NCBI RefSeq assembly: GCF_027474825.1
Contig: NZ_CP107030.1
Span: 2,424,529-2,488,528 of the forward strand
Direction: 5' to 3'
Source of the DNA: Maribacter halichondriae
GTDB lineage: Bacteria; Bacteroidota; Bacteroidia; Flavobacteriales; Flavobacteriaceae
DNA: 64,000 bases
The notes beneath the pieces are model-generated. The model did not search any database, had not been told where the DNA came from, and worked only from the letters and a program-made list of their open reading frames with translations. Made by a program: the position numbers and the translations under genes. This document shows, one piece after another, positions 54,895 to 64,000 of the stretch (within the stretch, counting starts at the first letter, position 1; the number at the start of each line of letters is the position of its first letter).

Positions 54895-56402
54895 CGGCAA
54901 TGAACAAAATAATAGTCCTGTTAGCCTTTGTATGGATACTTGGCTGCGCATCCGAAGAAAAAGAAATACCAACAAAACCGAATATTGTTTTCATTTTCGC
55001 CGATGATATGACCTACACGGCCATACATGCCTTGGGCAATTCCGAAGTAGAGACTCCCAACCTCGATAATTTTGTAAGACAGGGAACGACCTTTACCCAT
55101 GCCTATAACATGGGCGGATGGAACGGTGCGATCTGCGTGGCATCCAGGGCCATGATAATTTCCGGCAGAAGCATTTGGGATGCCAATGATTATAGACAAA
55201 ATTGGATTGCGGGTAATGGAATGGAAAAAAGTTGGGGCAAGCTTATGGAAGGTGTCGGCTATGACACCTATATGACCGGAAAGTGGCATGTTGATGCACC
55301 TGCTAATTCCATTTTTGAGACTGTGACACACATTCGACCAGGTATGCCAAGTGACTCTTGGAATCATTCCGGTAGGATCGATATGATTAATACGTTGCTT
55401 AAAAAGGGTATCCCCGAATCGGAGATTAGACAAATCGGCTACAACCGCCCTTTGAATGAAAACGATACGGCTTGGTCCCCGACCGATAAAAAATTCGGTG
55501 GTTTTTGGGAAGGCGGTAAACATTGGAGTGAGGTTTTAAAAGATGATGCCCTTGGTTTTATCGAAAAAGCCAAAAATAGTGACAATCCTTTTTTCATGTA
55601 TTTGGCTTTTAATGCCCCGCACGATCCCCGTCAGGCTCCTCAGGAATATTTGGATAAATATCCCTTGGCAAATATAAGTCTTCCCAAAAGTTGGTTGCCG
55701 ATGTATCCTTTTAAGGATAGTATTGGAAATGGACCAGATCTTCGCGATGAGGCTTTGGCCCCTTTTCCTCGAACGGAGTATGCCACCAAGAAACATATTC
55801 AAGAGTATTATGCTCTCATTACCCACTTGGACGATCAAATCGGAGAAATTTTGAATGCATTAGAGGCTTCCGGTAAAATGGAAAATACTTATATCATCTT
55901 TACCGCCGATCACGGACTCGCCATGGGCAGGCATGGCTTACTTGGAAAGCAGAGCCTTTTCGACCACAGTGTCCGAGCTCCTTTTATGATTATGGGCCAT
56001 GATGTTCCGAAAGGAAAAAAAGTAAACCACGATATCTATTTGCAGGATGCCATGGCAACAAGCCTGGACCTAGCTGAGATAGAAAAACCCGATTATGTAT
56101 ATTTCAATAGTGTTTTACCCTTGTTGGAAGGGAAACAAGAAGGGAGTTATGAATCCATCTATGGGAGTTATGTGGACTCGCAGCGCATGATTCGTAAAGA
56201 TGGTTTCAAACTGATCGTATATCCAAAACTAAACAAAGTGTTGTTGTTCGATTTAGAAAATGACCCGGAAGAAATGAATGATATTTCGGCAAGCGGAAAA
56301 CATCAAGAAAAAATCCAAGTGCTATTTAAAGAGCTTTTAGAACTGCAAAATAAATTGAACGATTCGCTGGATATATCGTTCATGAATCCCCATAAAACTT
56401 GA
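54891..56402 (+). CDS. Sulfatase lipoprotein
   Basis: A 503-residue sulfatase with a short signal and lipobox WILG-Cys19. The modification motif is Cys82-Val-Ala-Ser-Arg (AICVASRAMIISG). It has IFADDMTYTAIHALGN, TYMTGKWHVDAPAN, FNAPHDPRQAPQEYLDKY and IFTADHGLAMGRHGLLGKQS, the last resembling choline-sulfatase/heparan-type sulfatases. It is translationally coupled to the preceding sulfatase; the pair may remove two sulfate positions from one galactan. Confidence 0.88.
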   Translation: MTAMNKIIVLLAFVWILGCASEEKEIPTKPNIVFIFADDMTYTAIHALGNSEVETPNLDNFVRQGTTFTHAYNMGGWNGAICVASRAMIISGRSIWDANDYRQNWIAGNGMEKSWGKLMEGVGYDTYMTGKWHVDAPANSIFETVTHIRPGMPSDSWNHSGRIDMINTLLKKGIPESEIRQIGYNRPLNENDTAWSPTDKKFGGFWEGGKHWSEVLKDDALGFIEKAKNSDNPFFMYLAFNAPHDPRQAPQEYLDKYPLANISLPKSWLPMYPFKDSIGNGPDLRDEALAPFPRTEYATKKHIQEYYALITHLDDQIGEILNALEASGKMENTYIIFTADHGLAMGRHGLLGKQSLFDHSVRAPFMIMGHDVPKGKKVNHDIYLQDAMATSLDLAEIEKPDYVYFNSVLPLLEGKQEGSYESIYGSYVDSQRMIRKDGFKLIVYPKLNKVLLFDLENDPEEMNDISASGKHQEKIQVLFKELLELQNKLNDSLDISFMNPHKT

Positions 56403-56448
56403 AGATTAGTCTATAGAAGATTGCATCGAACCTATAATCAAACGAAGT

Positions 56449-57762
56449 ATGGAACAAAAGCAAAAGAAACCAAGAAGTTCTAATAAAAAGCTAAGTCGAA
56501 GAAAATTTATTTCGAATACGGTGCTTGCCGTTGGGGCATTCAGTATTATTCCAAGACATGTGCTAGGTCGAGGATTTGTTGCTCCAAGTGACCGCATAAA
56601 TTTAGGCTTTATTGGTCTTGGGAAACAGACGACTGGGCTGACACGATCTTTTCTCGAACATACGAAAGATGCCCAAATTTTGATGGGGTCAGACGTTTGG
56701 ACAACGAAAAACAAGTGGTTCAAGGGTTATGTAGAGCAAATGTATGCTGAAAAAAGGCAACAAATGGGATATAGTGGCGTAACGACCACTGGTAATTATA
56801 AGGAGATTCTCGATAGAAAAGACATCGATGCAGTGATTATTGCGACTCCTGATCATTGGCATACCATCCAGGCAATCGATGCTTTGAAAGCTGGAAAACA
56901 TATCTATTGCGAAAAACCTTTGACGCATCGAATACAAGAAGGTATCGACCTTGTGAAGGCCGTGAAGAAAACCGGAAAAGTATTGCAGACAGGAAGCATG
57001 CAGCGATCTTGGGCGACTTTCAAAAAAGCGACCGAACTGGTTCAGAAGGGCTATTTAGGTGAAATAAATAAGGTGCTTGTCAACGTTGGAGATCCGGCAA
57101 TTCCTTTTAATATGGCTAGCCAACCAACTCCCAAAGAGGTAGACTGGAATGCTTGGTGCGGACCAGCGCCTTTGTTGCCCTATAATGAACGGCTTTCACC
57201 TTCTACGAGCGAAGGGTTCTTTCCCGACTGGCGTTTATTAAATGAGACGGGTGGCGGTATTTTGACCGACTGGGGGGCGCATATGTTCGACATCGCCCAA
57301 TGGGGTCTTGGTATGGACCGTTCAGGGCCCGTAAAATTTGTGCCTCCTTCGGATCCCAAGGCCCTAAGGGGTATGAAAATGTATTATGAAAATGGAGTCG
57401 AAATGGTGCATGAAGACTTTGGACGGAAGTGGGGTGTACGATTTATAGGCAGCGAAGGCAATCTCGACATCAGCAGAAATTATTTGGAAACGGATCCGCC
57501 GGCAATTTTGACCGCTGAAACCAACGAAAACGAAGATTTGGAATCACGGGGCAACCACTACCAAAATTGGCTAGATGCAATCAAGAACAAGCAAGAACTT
57601 ATTTGCGATGTCGAAATAGGCCATCGATCTGCGAGCGTGGGGAATCTTTGTAACATTGCCTACCAATTGGGCCGAACCTTGCAATGGAACCCGGAAAAGG
57701 AAAAATTCGTTGGAGACAAAGAGGCGAATAAAATGAAGAAAAGGAAAAATAGAAAATATTGA
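56449..57762 (+). CDS. Gfo/Idh/MocA-family oxidoreductase, exported
   Basis: A 437-residue NAD(P)-dependent sugar oxidoreductase-like protein. The N-terminal SRRKFISNTVLAVGAFSIIP is a twin-arginine-type signal. The Rossmann part has INLGFIGLGKQTTG, IDAVIIATPDHWHTIQAIDA and AGKHIYCEKPLTHRIQEG, with the family EKP motif. WRLLNETGGGILTDWGAHMF belongs to the substrate domain. It begins 46 bp after the sulfatase gene. Exported members probably use a tightly bound cofactor; the reaction is unknown. Confidence 0.85.
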   Translation: MEQKQKKPRSSNKKLSRRKFISNTVLAVGAFSIIPRHVLGRGFVAPSDRINLGFIGLGKQTTGLTRSFLEHTKDAQILMGSDVWTTKNKWFKGYVEQMYAEKRQQMGYSGVTTTGNYKEILDRKDIDAVIIATPDHWHTIQAIDALKAGKHIYCEKPLTHRIQEGIDLVKAVKKTGKVLQTGSMQRSWATFKKATELVQKGYLGEINKVLVNVGDPAIPFNMASQPTPKEVDWNAWCGPAPLLPYNERLSPSTSEGFFPDWRLLNETGGGILTDWGAHMFDIAQWGLGMDRSGPVKFVPPSDPKALRGMKMYYENGVEMVHEDFGRKWGVRFIGSEGNLDISRNYLETDPPAILTAETNENEDLESRGNHYQNWLDAIKNKQELICDVEIGHRSASVGNLCNIAYQLGRTLQWNPEKEKFVGDKEANKMKKRKNRKY

Positions 57763-57771
57763 TATTGCAGC

Positions 57772-57871
57772 TTAAACGTTTGGTCTTTCTTTTTTGAAGT
57801 TTCCGGGTGTTTTCTCGGTCAATTTTTTAAAGATTCTTGAAAAGTAGGATAGATTGTCCGGTCCTATTTTA
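57772..57871 (-). pseudogene. Relic of an AraC-family regulator C-terminus
   Basis: On the minus strand, codons ending in TAA (57772-57774) read LSEIEHKIGPDNLSYFSRIF then KKLTEKTPGNFKKE. This is the second helix-turn-helix and end of an AraC-type domain (S-Y-F-S-R-x-F-K-K-x-x-x-x-T-P-x-x-F). Upstream codons do not give the rest of the domain. A deleted regulator gene, presumably once controlling these polysaccharide genes. Confidence 0.55.
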
Positions 57872-58014
57872 TGTTCAATTTCACTCAGATAATTATTCGT
57901 GGTCAATAATGGTATTTGGGCACGTTCAAAGTGCTTGGTTTGAAGATCGTTTGTAAAGCGAATTTTAGCTTGCAAGGTGTATATTTGAGATACTTCAAAA
58001 ATGGTAGGATATTT

Positions 58015-61000
58015 ATGAAGCAGGTGAAAAACTCGTTTTTTATTTTCATACTAGGTATCACATTCTCATGTGACGGTCTCGACCTGCCAAAAGATGTTGA
58101 GTTGGCCTATGAAAAACTTCCGAAGGAAATTGATTTCAATCAGCATGTAAAACCCATACTATCCGACAAGTGTTTTATCTGCCATGGTCCGGATAAGGCA
58201 AAAGTAAAAGCAGGTCTACAATTGCACCTTCCACAGCTTGCCTATGCCGAATCGCCCAATGCCCCAGGAAAATTCTCAATTGACCCGGGAAACCCGGGAA
58301 ATAGCGAAATGGTAAATCGCATACTTGCTGACGACCCTGAAATCATCATGCCCGAACCGTCTTCTCATTTGCAGCTGACAGCCTATGAAAAAGCGTTGTT
58401 GGTCAAATGGATCGAAGATGGTGCCGAGTATAAGGAGCATTGGGCTTTTCTCCCTCCCGGAAAAAAAGGACCTCCCACGGTCAAATTAAAGGATAGAGTG
58501 GCCAACCCTATCGACAATTTTATTCTGGCCAAGCTGGAAACCGAAAAATTGGAACCGAGCCCAGAAGCGGATAAAGAGCTACTGTTGCGCAGGTTAAGTT
58601 TTGACCTTACAGGGCTTCCGCCAACGCTAGAAGAAATCGAGGCTTTTGTAAATGATGATTCTCCCGATGCCTATGAAAAACAGGTAGACCGTCTTTTGAC
58701 CTCTGCCCATTACGGCGAGCAAATGACTTTGGATTGGATGGATCTTTCAAGATATGCCGATACCCACGGGTATACGGTAGACCGCTATCGTGATGTTTCG
58801 GTTTGGAGGGATTGGGTCATCAAGGCCTTTAGCGAGAACATGCCCTATGACGAATTTATTCGGTGGCAGTTGGCCGGCGATATGATGCCGAATGCTTCCA
58901 AAGAACAAATCTTGGCGACCACGTTCAATCGACTTCATCCTCAAAACTTGGAAGGCGGAATCATCGATGAGGAATTCCGTTCCGAATACGTTTCCGACCG
59001 AACCAATGTGGTCAGCGAGGCGTTTATGGGGCTGACCATGGCTTGCGCTAAATGTCACGATCATAAATACGACCCCATCTCGCAGAAGAATTATTTTGAA
59101 ATGTACAGTTTCTTCAATAATGTGAACGAGTCGGGACAGATTCCCTGGGATTGGTCGATGCCGGTACCGAATATGCTGCTTCCCACCGACGAACAGGAAA
59201 AATTCATGACCTATGTGGATGGTCTGGTCGACGAAAAAGAAAGTTACGTTTCTGAAATAGCTCAAAAAGAAATAAAGGAAGCCGAGCAATGGATTTCCTC
59301 AAAAGGGTATAGAGAAATAGAAAGCCGAAAAGCTCCAGGCAACATGGTCGCTAAAATCGATTTCGACAATGGCACGATCAACAATTCCCTTCCGCCTTAT
59401 CACAAAGGGGAAATGAAACAGCAATTTGCAGCAAACCAAAAAGCCGATTTTGTAAAGGGTCATACTGGAAAAGGCCTTGCCTTCGATGGAGATACTTGGT
59501 TGGATATGGGCAAACTTGCGATTTTTAGAAGAAGCGAACCTTTCAGCATCGGCATTCAGATCTATATTCCAACGGAACTTGAGTCGGGCGTCATCTTCCA
59601 CAAACAGAATTCCACGCAACTGCACAACTACCGTGGGTATCATCTCTCGCTCAAGGACAATAAAATCGAGGTGTTGTTGGCCCATGTTTGGCCCGATAAC
59701 GCCATCGTGGAAAGATCGATGGACGATATTCCCAAAAATCAATGGGTACAATTGACCATGACTTACGATGGTTCAAGTAGTGCAGATGGTGTCAAAATCT
59801 ACCAGAACGGCACTGAATTGAAAACGGAGGTCGTCAACGACAACCTCTACAAAGACATTATTTTCAATAGCTACGAGGATTATATCTATAAAAATCCCAT
59901 AGAACCCGGTCTGCAGATCGGTGCTATTTGGAGGGGAAAGGTATCGGTGGCGGAAAGGCCGATGATATTTTAGTGTTCGATAAAGAGCTTACTCCAATAG
60001 AGGTTTTGGAAATTACGGCTCCCGAAAAATTCAAAAAAGTAGTATCAAAAACACCGGAAGAACTTGCAACCGATGAAAGGAAATGGTTGACCGGCTACTA
60101 CTTGGCAAATCTGTCAAAGGAGTATAAAAGTTCATTGGCCGATTTGGAAAATATCCGTACCATGGCCGCCGATAGCAGCGAGCAGATCAGGGAAATCATG
60201 GTTATGAAAGAGATGGAGACCCCTCGTGAAACCTATGTGCTCGAACGCGGTCAATATGATGTGTACGGCGAAAGGGTGTATCCGAATACTCCGGAAAAAA
60301 TATTCGCCTATCCCGATAGTTTGCCAAAGAATCGATTGGGTCTTGCCAATTGGGTAACCAGTGAAAAAAATCCCTTGACCGCAAGGGTGGCCGTCAACCG
60401 CTATTGGAAAAATATGTTCGGTACCGGAATCGTGAGGACTGTCGAGGATTTCGGAAATCAAGGTGAATTGCCCAGCCATCCGGCCTTGTTAGATTGGCTG
60501 GCGATTGAATTTATGAACTCGGGATGGGATGTCAAGGCCCTGCACAAACTCATGGTCATGTCGAATACCTATCGGCAATCTTCAAAGGCCAGCGCTGAAC
60601 TTTTAGAAAGGGATGATAAAAACAGGCTTTTGGCCCGCGGACCTTCCAAGCGATTAACGGGGGAAATGTTGCGGAACAATGTTTTGGTCGCATCAGGATT
60701 AATGAACAATGAAATAGGAGGCCCCAGCGTAAAACCATACCAACCCGAAGGACTCTGGAAAATAAACGGAGCCGCCTATGAAGAGGACAAGGGAGATAAA
60801 CTCTATCGAAAGAGCATGTACACGATTTGGAAACGCACTGTTCCACATCCTACCATTGCTACTTTTGATGCGCCCGAGCGTTCTTTTTGTTCGGTGCGAA
60901 GACAAGAGACGAATACGCCCTTGCAGGCATTGGTACTTCTGAACGACCCCACCTATGTCGAAGCTTCTCGTGTGCTGGGCAATAGTATGTTGGAATATTC

Positions 61001-61256
61001 CGATCCAGAAGAGGGTATCGCTACCGTCTTCCAAAAATTGACAGGAAGAAAAATAAAGTCCGAAGAGCTGCAAATCCTTTCAGAATTACAACAAGAGGAA
61101 TATCAAAAATTCAAACAAAACAGTTCCAAGGCGGAAGGATGGTTGAACACAGGCGAATTTCGTATCGAAAATAAAGACAATGCCGCATTAGTGGCCGCGA
61201 ATGCTGTTGTTGCGAGTACCATCATGAATTCGGATGCCATGATTATGAAACGGTAA
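58015..61256 (+). CDS. DUF1549/DUF1553 haem lipoprotein with LamG insert (Planctomycete-type), frameshifted
   Basis: A restored protein of about 1080 residues. Start ATG 58015 gives the signal MKQVKNSFFIFILGITFS and lipobox Cys19. Order: cytochrome-like PSCyt1 with CFICH, then DUF1549 (NPIDNFILAKLETEKLEPSP, RRLSFDLTGLPPT, CAKCHDHKYDPI), a LamG-type concanavalin domain at about 480-640 (GKGLAFDGDTWLDMG), and DUF1553 (RVAVNRYWKNMFGTGIVRT, RRQETNTPLQALVLLNDP). The frame breaks at G4 (59933-59936); one G restores IWRGKGIGGGKADDILV. The next gene encodes its usual DUF1501 partner. The biochemical role is unknown; probably oxidative processing of sulfated sugars. Confidence 0.85.
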
Positions 61257-61371
61257 CCTCCCTAACCCCTCCCAGGGAGGGGGGCTAAAATGAGGTGGAT
61301 ACTTAATGACAAAGTGTATTTTTCAATAATTAAGATTCCCTCCCCTTGAGGGAGGGTTAGGGAGGGGTCCC
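61257..61371. repeat. Inverted pair of GC-rich REP-like elements
   Basis: CCTCCCTAACCCCTCCC (61257-61273, unit extends to 61285) and GGGAGGGTTAGGGAGGGG (within 61338-61371) are near-perfect inverse copies in the 143-bp gap between the DUF1553 and DUF1501 genes. They can form a long hairpin in mRNA and resemble the unit at 1962-1991. Confidence 0.65.
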
Positions 61372-61399
61372 TGCGAAAAGATATTTAATTGATAAAACC

Positions 61400-62923
61400 A
61401 TGTGCCACAATCATAAAATACTAAGATCTACGAACAAAGATCTTCAGGAAGTCGAAAGACAGATGGACCGTCGGAATTTCTTGACCAAATCCTCTTTGGG
61501 TATCGGGGCGCTCGCCTTAAGTTCGCTCCTAAAGGCCGATGATGCTTGGGGTTCCGTAAAAGGCAGTAAGTTGGATGCTTCCAATGCCGACGCTTTGCTA
61601 CAATCATACAACAAAAACCGACTGGGGCTGCCACATCATTTGCCCAAGTCAAAACGGATTGTTTATTTATTTCAAAGTGGTGGGCCATCGCAGTTGGACA
61701 TGTGGGACTATAAGCCCAAGTTAAAGGAAATGTTCGGAAAAGACCTACCGCCCTCCGTTCGACAAGGGCAGCGCTTGACCGGCATGAGTGCCGAACAAAC
61801 GGTTTTTCCCATAGCTCCTTCCATAATGGATTTTAAACAACATGGTGAAACGGGTACTTGGGCCAGCGAACTGTTGCCCCATACCTCAAAAGTGGTCGAT
61901 GATCTCTGTATCATCAAATCGATGCAGACCGATGCTATTAACCATGATCCCGCTATTACCTTTTTACAGACAGGAAACCAGTTGCCGGGCCGGCCTTCGA
62001 TTGGTTCTTGGTTAAGTTATGGTCTGGGCTCCGACAATGATAACCTGCCCACGTTCATCACTTTGATTTCCAAAAATATGGGCGGGCAGCCATTGTATTC
62101 CCGATTATGGGGCAACGGATTTTTGCCTACGGAGCATCAGGGCGTTCAGTTCCGTTCCGGAAAAGATCCAGTTTTGTATCTGTCCGACCCTGAGAATTAT
62201 GATGGTACCGACCGTCGAAAAATGCTGGATTATTTAGGAAAGTTGAATGAGGTACAGTACGATGCCTACGGCGACCCAGAGATCAATGCGCGGATGGCAC
62301 AATATGAAATGGCCTTTCGCATGCAGACCTCGGTACCCGAAGTGACCGATATGTCCGACGAACCGGACTATATTTTCGAGATGTACGGGGAAGATAGCAG
62401 GGATCCTGGAACCTATGCGGCGAATTGTTTGATGGCCAGAAAATTATTGGAAAAAGACGTCAAGTTCGTTCAGTTGTATCATCAAGGATGGGACCAACAT
62501 ATCGGGTGTCCCGGTGGCGTACGCAACCAAAATAGGTTGACCGATCAGGCCAATGCAGCTCTAATAAAAGATTTAAAGCAACGGGGCATGTTAGAGGATA
62601 CACTTGTCATCTGGGGTGGCGAATTCGGCCGCACGGTCTATTCCCAAGGGCAATTGACCGCTGATAATTATGGGCGTGACCACCATCCAAAAGCATTCAC
62701 AATGTGGATGACCGGTGCGGGTGTCAAATCCGGATTTACCTATGGCGAAACCGATGACTTTAGTTATAATGTCGTAAAGGATCCAGTGCATGTCCATGAT
62801 TTTCATGCCACCCTGTTACATCTTTTCGGTATCGACCACGAACGACTTACTTTCAAACATCAAGGCCGACGCTATCGATTGACCGACGTACATGGGCATG
62901 TGGTCAGGGATTTATTGATATAA
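61400..62923 (+). CDS. DUF1501-domain protein
   Basis: A 507-residue protein of the alkaline-phosphatase/sulfatase superfamily (DUF1501). The N-terminal MCHNHKILRS, then MDRRNFLTKSSLGIGALALS, is the usual leader with a twin-arginine-like signal. Family markers are RIVYLFQSGGPSQLDMWDYK, NHDPAITFLQTGNQLPGRPS, VIWGGEFGRTVYSQG, GRDHHPKAFTMWMTG and HDFHATLLHLFGIDHERLTF. There is no sulfatase Cys motif, so it is not a standard sulfatase. It almost always pairs with a DUF1553 protein, as here. Confidence 0.88.
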   Translation: MCHNHKILRSTNKDLQEVERQMDRRNFLTKSSLGIGALALSSLLKADDAWGSVKGSKLDASNADALLQSYNKNRLGLPHHLPKSKRIVYLFQSGGPSQLDMWDYKPKLKEMFGKDLPPSVRQGQRLTGMSAEQTVFPIAPSIMDFKQHGETGTWASELLPHTSKVVDDLCIIKSMQTDAINHDPAITFLQTGNQLPGRPSIGSWLSYGLGSDNDNLPTFITLISKNMGGQPLYSRLWGNGFLPTEHQGVQFRSGKDPVLYLSDPENYDGTDRRKMLDYLGKLNEVQYDAYGDPEINARMAQYEMAFRMQTSVPEVTDMSDEPDYIFEMYGEDSRDPGTYAANCLMARKLLEKDVKFVQLYHQGWDQHIGCPGGVRNQNRLTDQANAALIKDLKQRGMLEDTLVIWGGEFGRTVYSQGQLTADNYGRDHHPKAFTMWMTGAGVKSGFTYGETDDFSYNVVKDPVHVHDFHATLLHLFGIDHERLTFKHQGRRYRLTDVHGHVVRDLLI

Positions 62924-63098
62924 ACCGAACAAATCCACCTTTGAACGGATATGTCTTCAATGAACGGCTAAAGGTACGCCACACTTAAGATGTGGAACGG
63001 GTTTGGGTATTCGAATCACCTGTGATGACCTTAAATACATCGCTACTCCGTTAAATTGTTTGCTTTTCCTATTTTTAGGAGATATAAAACATTGTAGT

Positions 63099-64000
63099 AT
63101 GTCATTCCCAATCCATAAATCACTTCCTATTTTAGTTGTTGTGGCGCTTTTGTTTTCCTGTAAAAAAGAAAAGGAAATTGTTGTTCAGAAACCCAACATC
63201 ATTTACATCATGACGGATGACCATACCACGCAAGGTTTTGGAATCTATGGAAGCCGTCTCGCTGGACTAAACCCGACACCCAATTTGGATAAATTGGCCA
63301 ATGAAGGCATGATATTCGATAATGCGTTTGTCAACAATTCCATTTGTGTGCCCAGTCGTGCTGCTATTATAACCGGGCAACGTGCACAGACTAACGGCGT
63401 GTTAGATCTGGAAGGGAATATTCCTCCCGAGAAACAATACCTTCCCAAGGAAATGAAGAAATTGGGCTATCAAACGGCCATTGTGGGCAAGTGGCATTTG
63501 GAAAAAGAACCGGCCGCATTCGACTACTATCAGGTCTTGCCCTCTCAAGGAAAGTATTTCGACCCTGAATTTCGGGTCCAGGGCGAAAAACCGTGGCCTG
63601 AAAACATGATACAAACAAAAGGCCATTCCTCAGACATTATCACCGATGCCACTTTAGAATATTTGAAAAATAAGCGAGACCCGAACAAGCCATTTTTTTT
63701 AATGCACCACTACAAGGCTCCCCATGACGATTTTGAATACGCCACGCGCTATGAAGATTATCTGGCCGACACTTTCATTCCCGAACCTGAAAGTCTTTAT
63801 AAAATGGGCAACCATGGCTCCGAGGCGGTGCGCGGCAAAAATGATTCTCTGACACGAATTATGGGTTCCTCCGTTTCACATCGTAATTTGATTCGCAATC
63901 AGGCGATGAATATTTATTGGAACGATAGCACTATTTACAAACAATATCGAAATGCGAGGGATATAAAACCTGAAGAATACGAAAAATGGAAAATGGATGA
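63099..64000 (+). CDS. Sulfatase lipoprotein, cut by window end
   Basis: The frame from ATG 63099 is open for 300 codons to the window edge. Signal MSFPIHKSLPILVVVALLFS and lipobox Cys21. The modification motif is Cys83-Val-Pro-Ser-Arg (SICVPSRAAIITGQRAQTNG). Metal-site IYIMTDDHTTQGFG, TAIVGKWHLEKEPAAFDYY and FLMHHYKAPHDDFEYA resemble the subgroup that includes heparan- and carrageenan-type sulfatases. It follows the DUF1501 gene on the same strand after 175 bp. Confidence 0.87.
   Translation, partial: MSFPIHKSLPILVVVALLFSCKKEKEIVVQKPNIIYIMTDDHTTQGFGIYGSRLAGLNPTPNLDKLANEGMIFDNAFVNNSICVPSRAAIITGQRAQTNGVLDLEGNIPPEKQYLPKEMKKLGYQTAIVGKWHLEKEPAAFDYYQVLPSQGKYFDPEFRVQGEKPWPENMIQTKGHSSDIITDATLEYLKNKRDPNKPFFLMHHYKAPHDDFEYATRYEDYLADTFIPEPESLYKMGNHGSEAVRGKNDSLTRIMGSSVSHRNLIRNQAMNIYWNDSTIYKQYRNARDIKPEEYEKWKMD

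Noticed and set aside
1-64000. CRISPR array, prophage or transposase genes
   Set aside because: No regularly spaced direct repeats, no transposase or phage structural proteins were seen on either strand.
41579-64000. SusC/SusD pair of a standard polysaccharide-utilisation locus
   Set aside because: No TonB-dependent SusC-like or SusD-like protein is encoded in this stretch; the only transporter is the TRAP system.

Overview
The window looks like chromosomal DNA of a marine Flavobacteriaceae bacterium (Bacteroidota; Zobellia/Maribacter/Arenibacter-like). Pointers are a replicative DnaE carrying an N-terminal DnaQ-type exonuclease domain, an S16 protein with a long acidic tail, TAnnTTTG-type promoters, a Y-family polymerase paired with a DnaE2-like polymerase, many lipoprotein sulfatases and a GH117 enzyme for red-algal galactan. 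The genus is an inference.

Layout: 1-5.1 kb is a mutagenesis cassette (SRAP protein leftward; dinB and a dnaE2-like polymerase rightward) with a run of dyad operators between the divergent genes. 5.2-15.5 kb holds a metallo-beta-lactamase-fold protein, a DUF1080/FG-GAP secreted pair, a YdeP-type molybdopterin oxidoreductase, a glutaryl-CoA-dehydrogenase-like enzyme, a Rieske oxygenase and an APC permease. 15.5-25.2 kb mixes housekeeping genes (trmN6, rpsP-rimM) with sulfatases, a PVC-type haem/propeller lipoprotein and a TIM-barrel sugar isomerase-like protein. 25.3-31.4 kb holds dnaE, trxA, a DUF58 gene and tRNA-Asp.

31.4-41.4 kb is a visibly AT-richer block. It starts at tRNA-Asp(GTC) and ends at an exact 22-bp copy of the tRNA 3' end, so it looks like a tRNA-targeted genomic island without a recognisable integrase. 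It carries a MocR/PdxR regulator with a plausible operator, an operon of GNAT, DUF1272, membrane and flavin-binding proteins ending in a PLP aminotransferase, a set of single genes some of which are separated by large imperfect palindromes, and a second copy of that aminotransferase.

41.6-64 kb is a polysaccharide-utilisation region. A leftward operon encodes a TRAP transporter, a 2-keto-3-deoxy-galactonokinase-type kinase, a KDPG-type aldolase, a GH117 lipoprotein, a zinc-type dehydrogenase, a KduD-like SDR, an enolase-superfamily cycloisomerase and a DUF5060 protein. Together these fit release and catabolism of 3,6-anhydro-galactose (agar or carrageenan) to pyruvate and glyceraldehyde 3-phosphate. 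Diverging from it are two translationally coupled sulfatases, a Gfo/Idh/MocA oxidoreductase, a DUF1549-LamG-DUF1553 haem lipoprotein, a DUF1501 protein and a sulfatase cut by the window edge.

Eight genes (SRAP, dinB, Rieske oxygenase, PVC lipoprotein, dnaE, MocR, DctP, DUF1553 protein) are each broken by an apparent single-base deletion in or next to a homopolymer. Because essential dnaE is among them, sequencing error is the likeliest cause; I give restored gene spans. A ninth gene, a sulfatase, has an in-frame TGA at a conserved Arg position. Three gene relics (Fic, RhaT-like, AraC) are also described.
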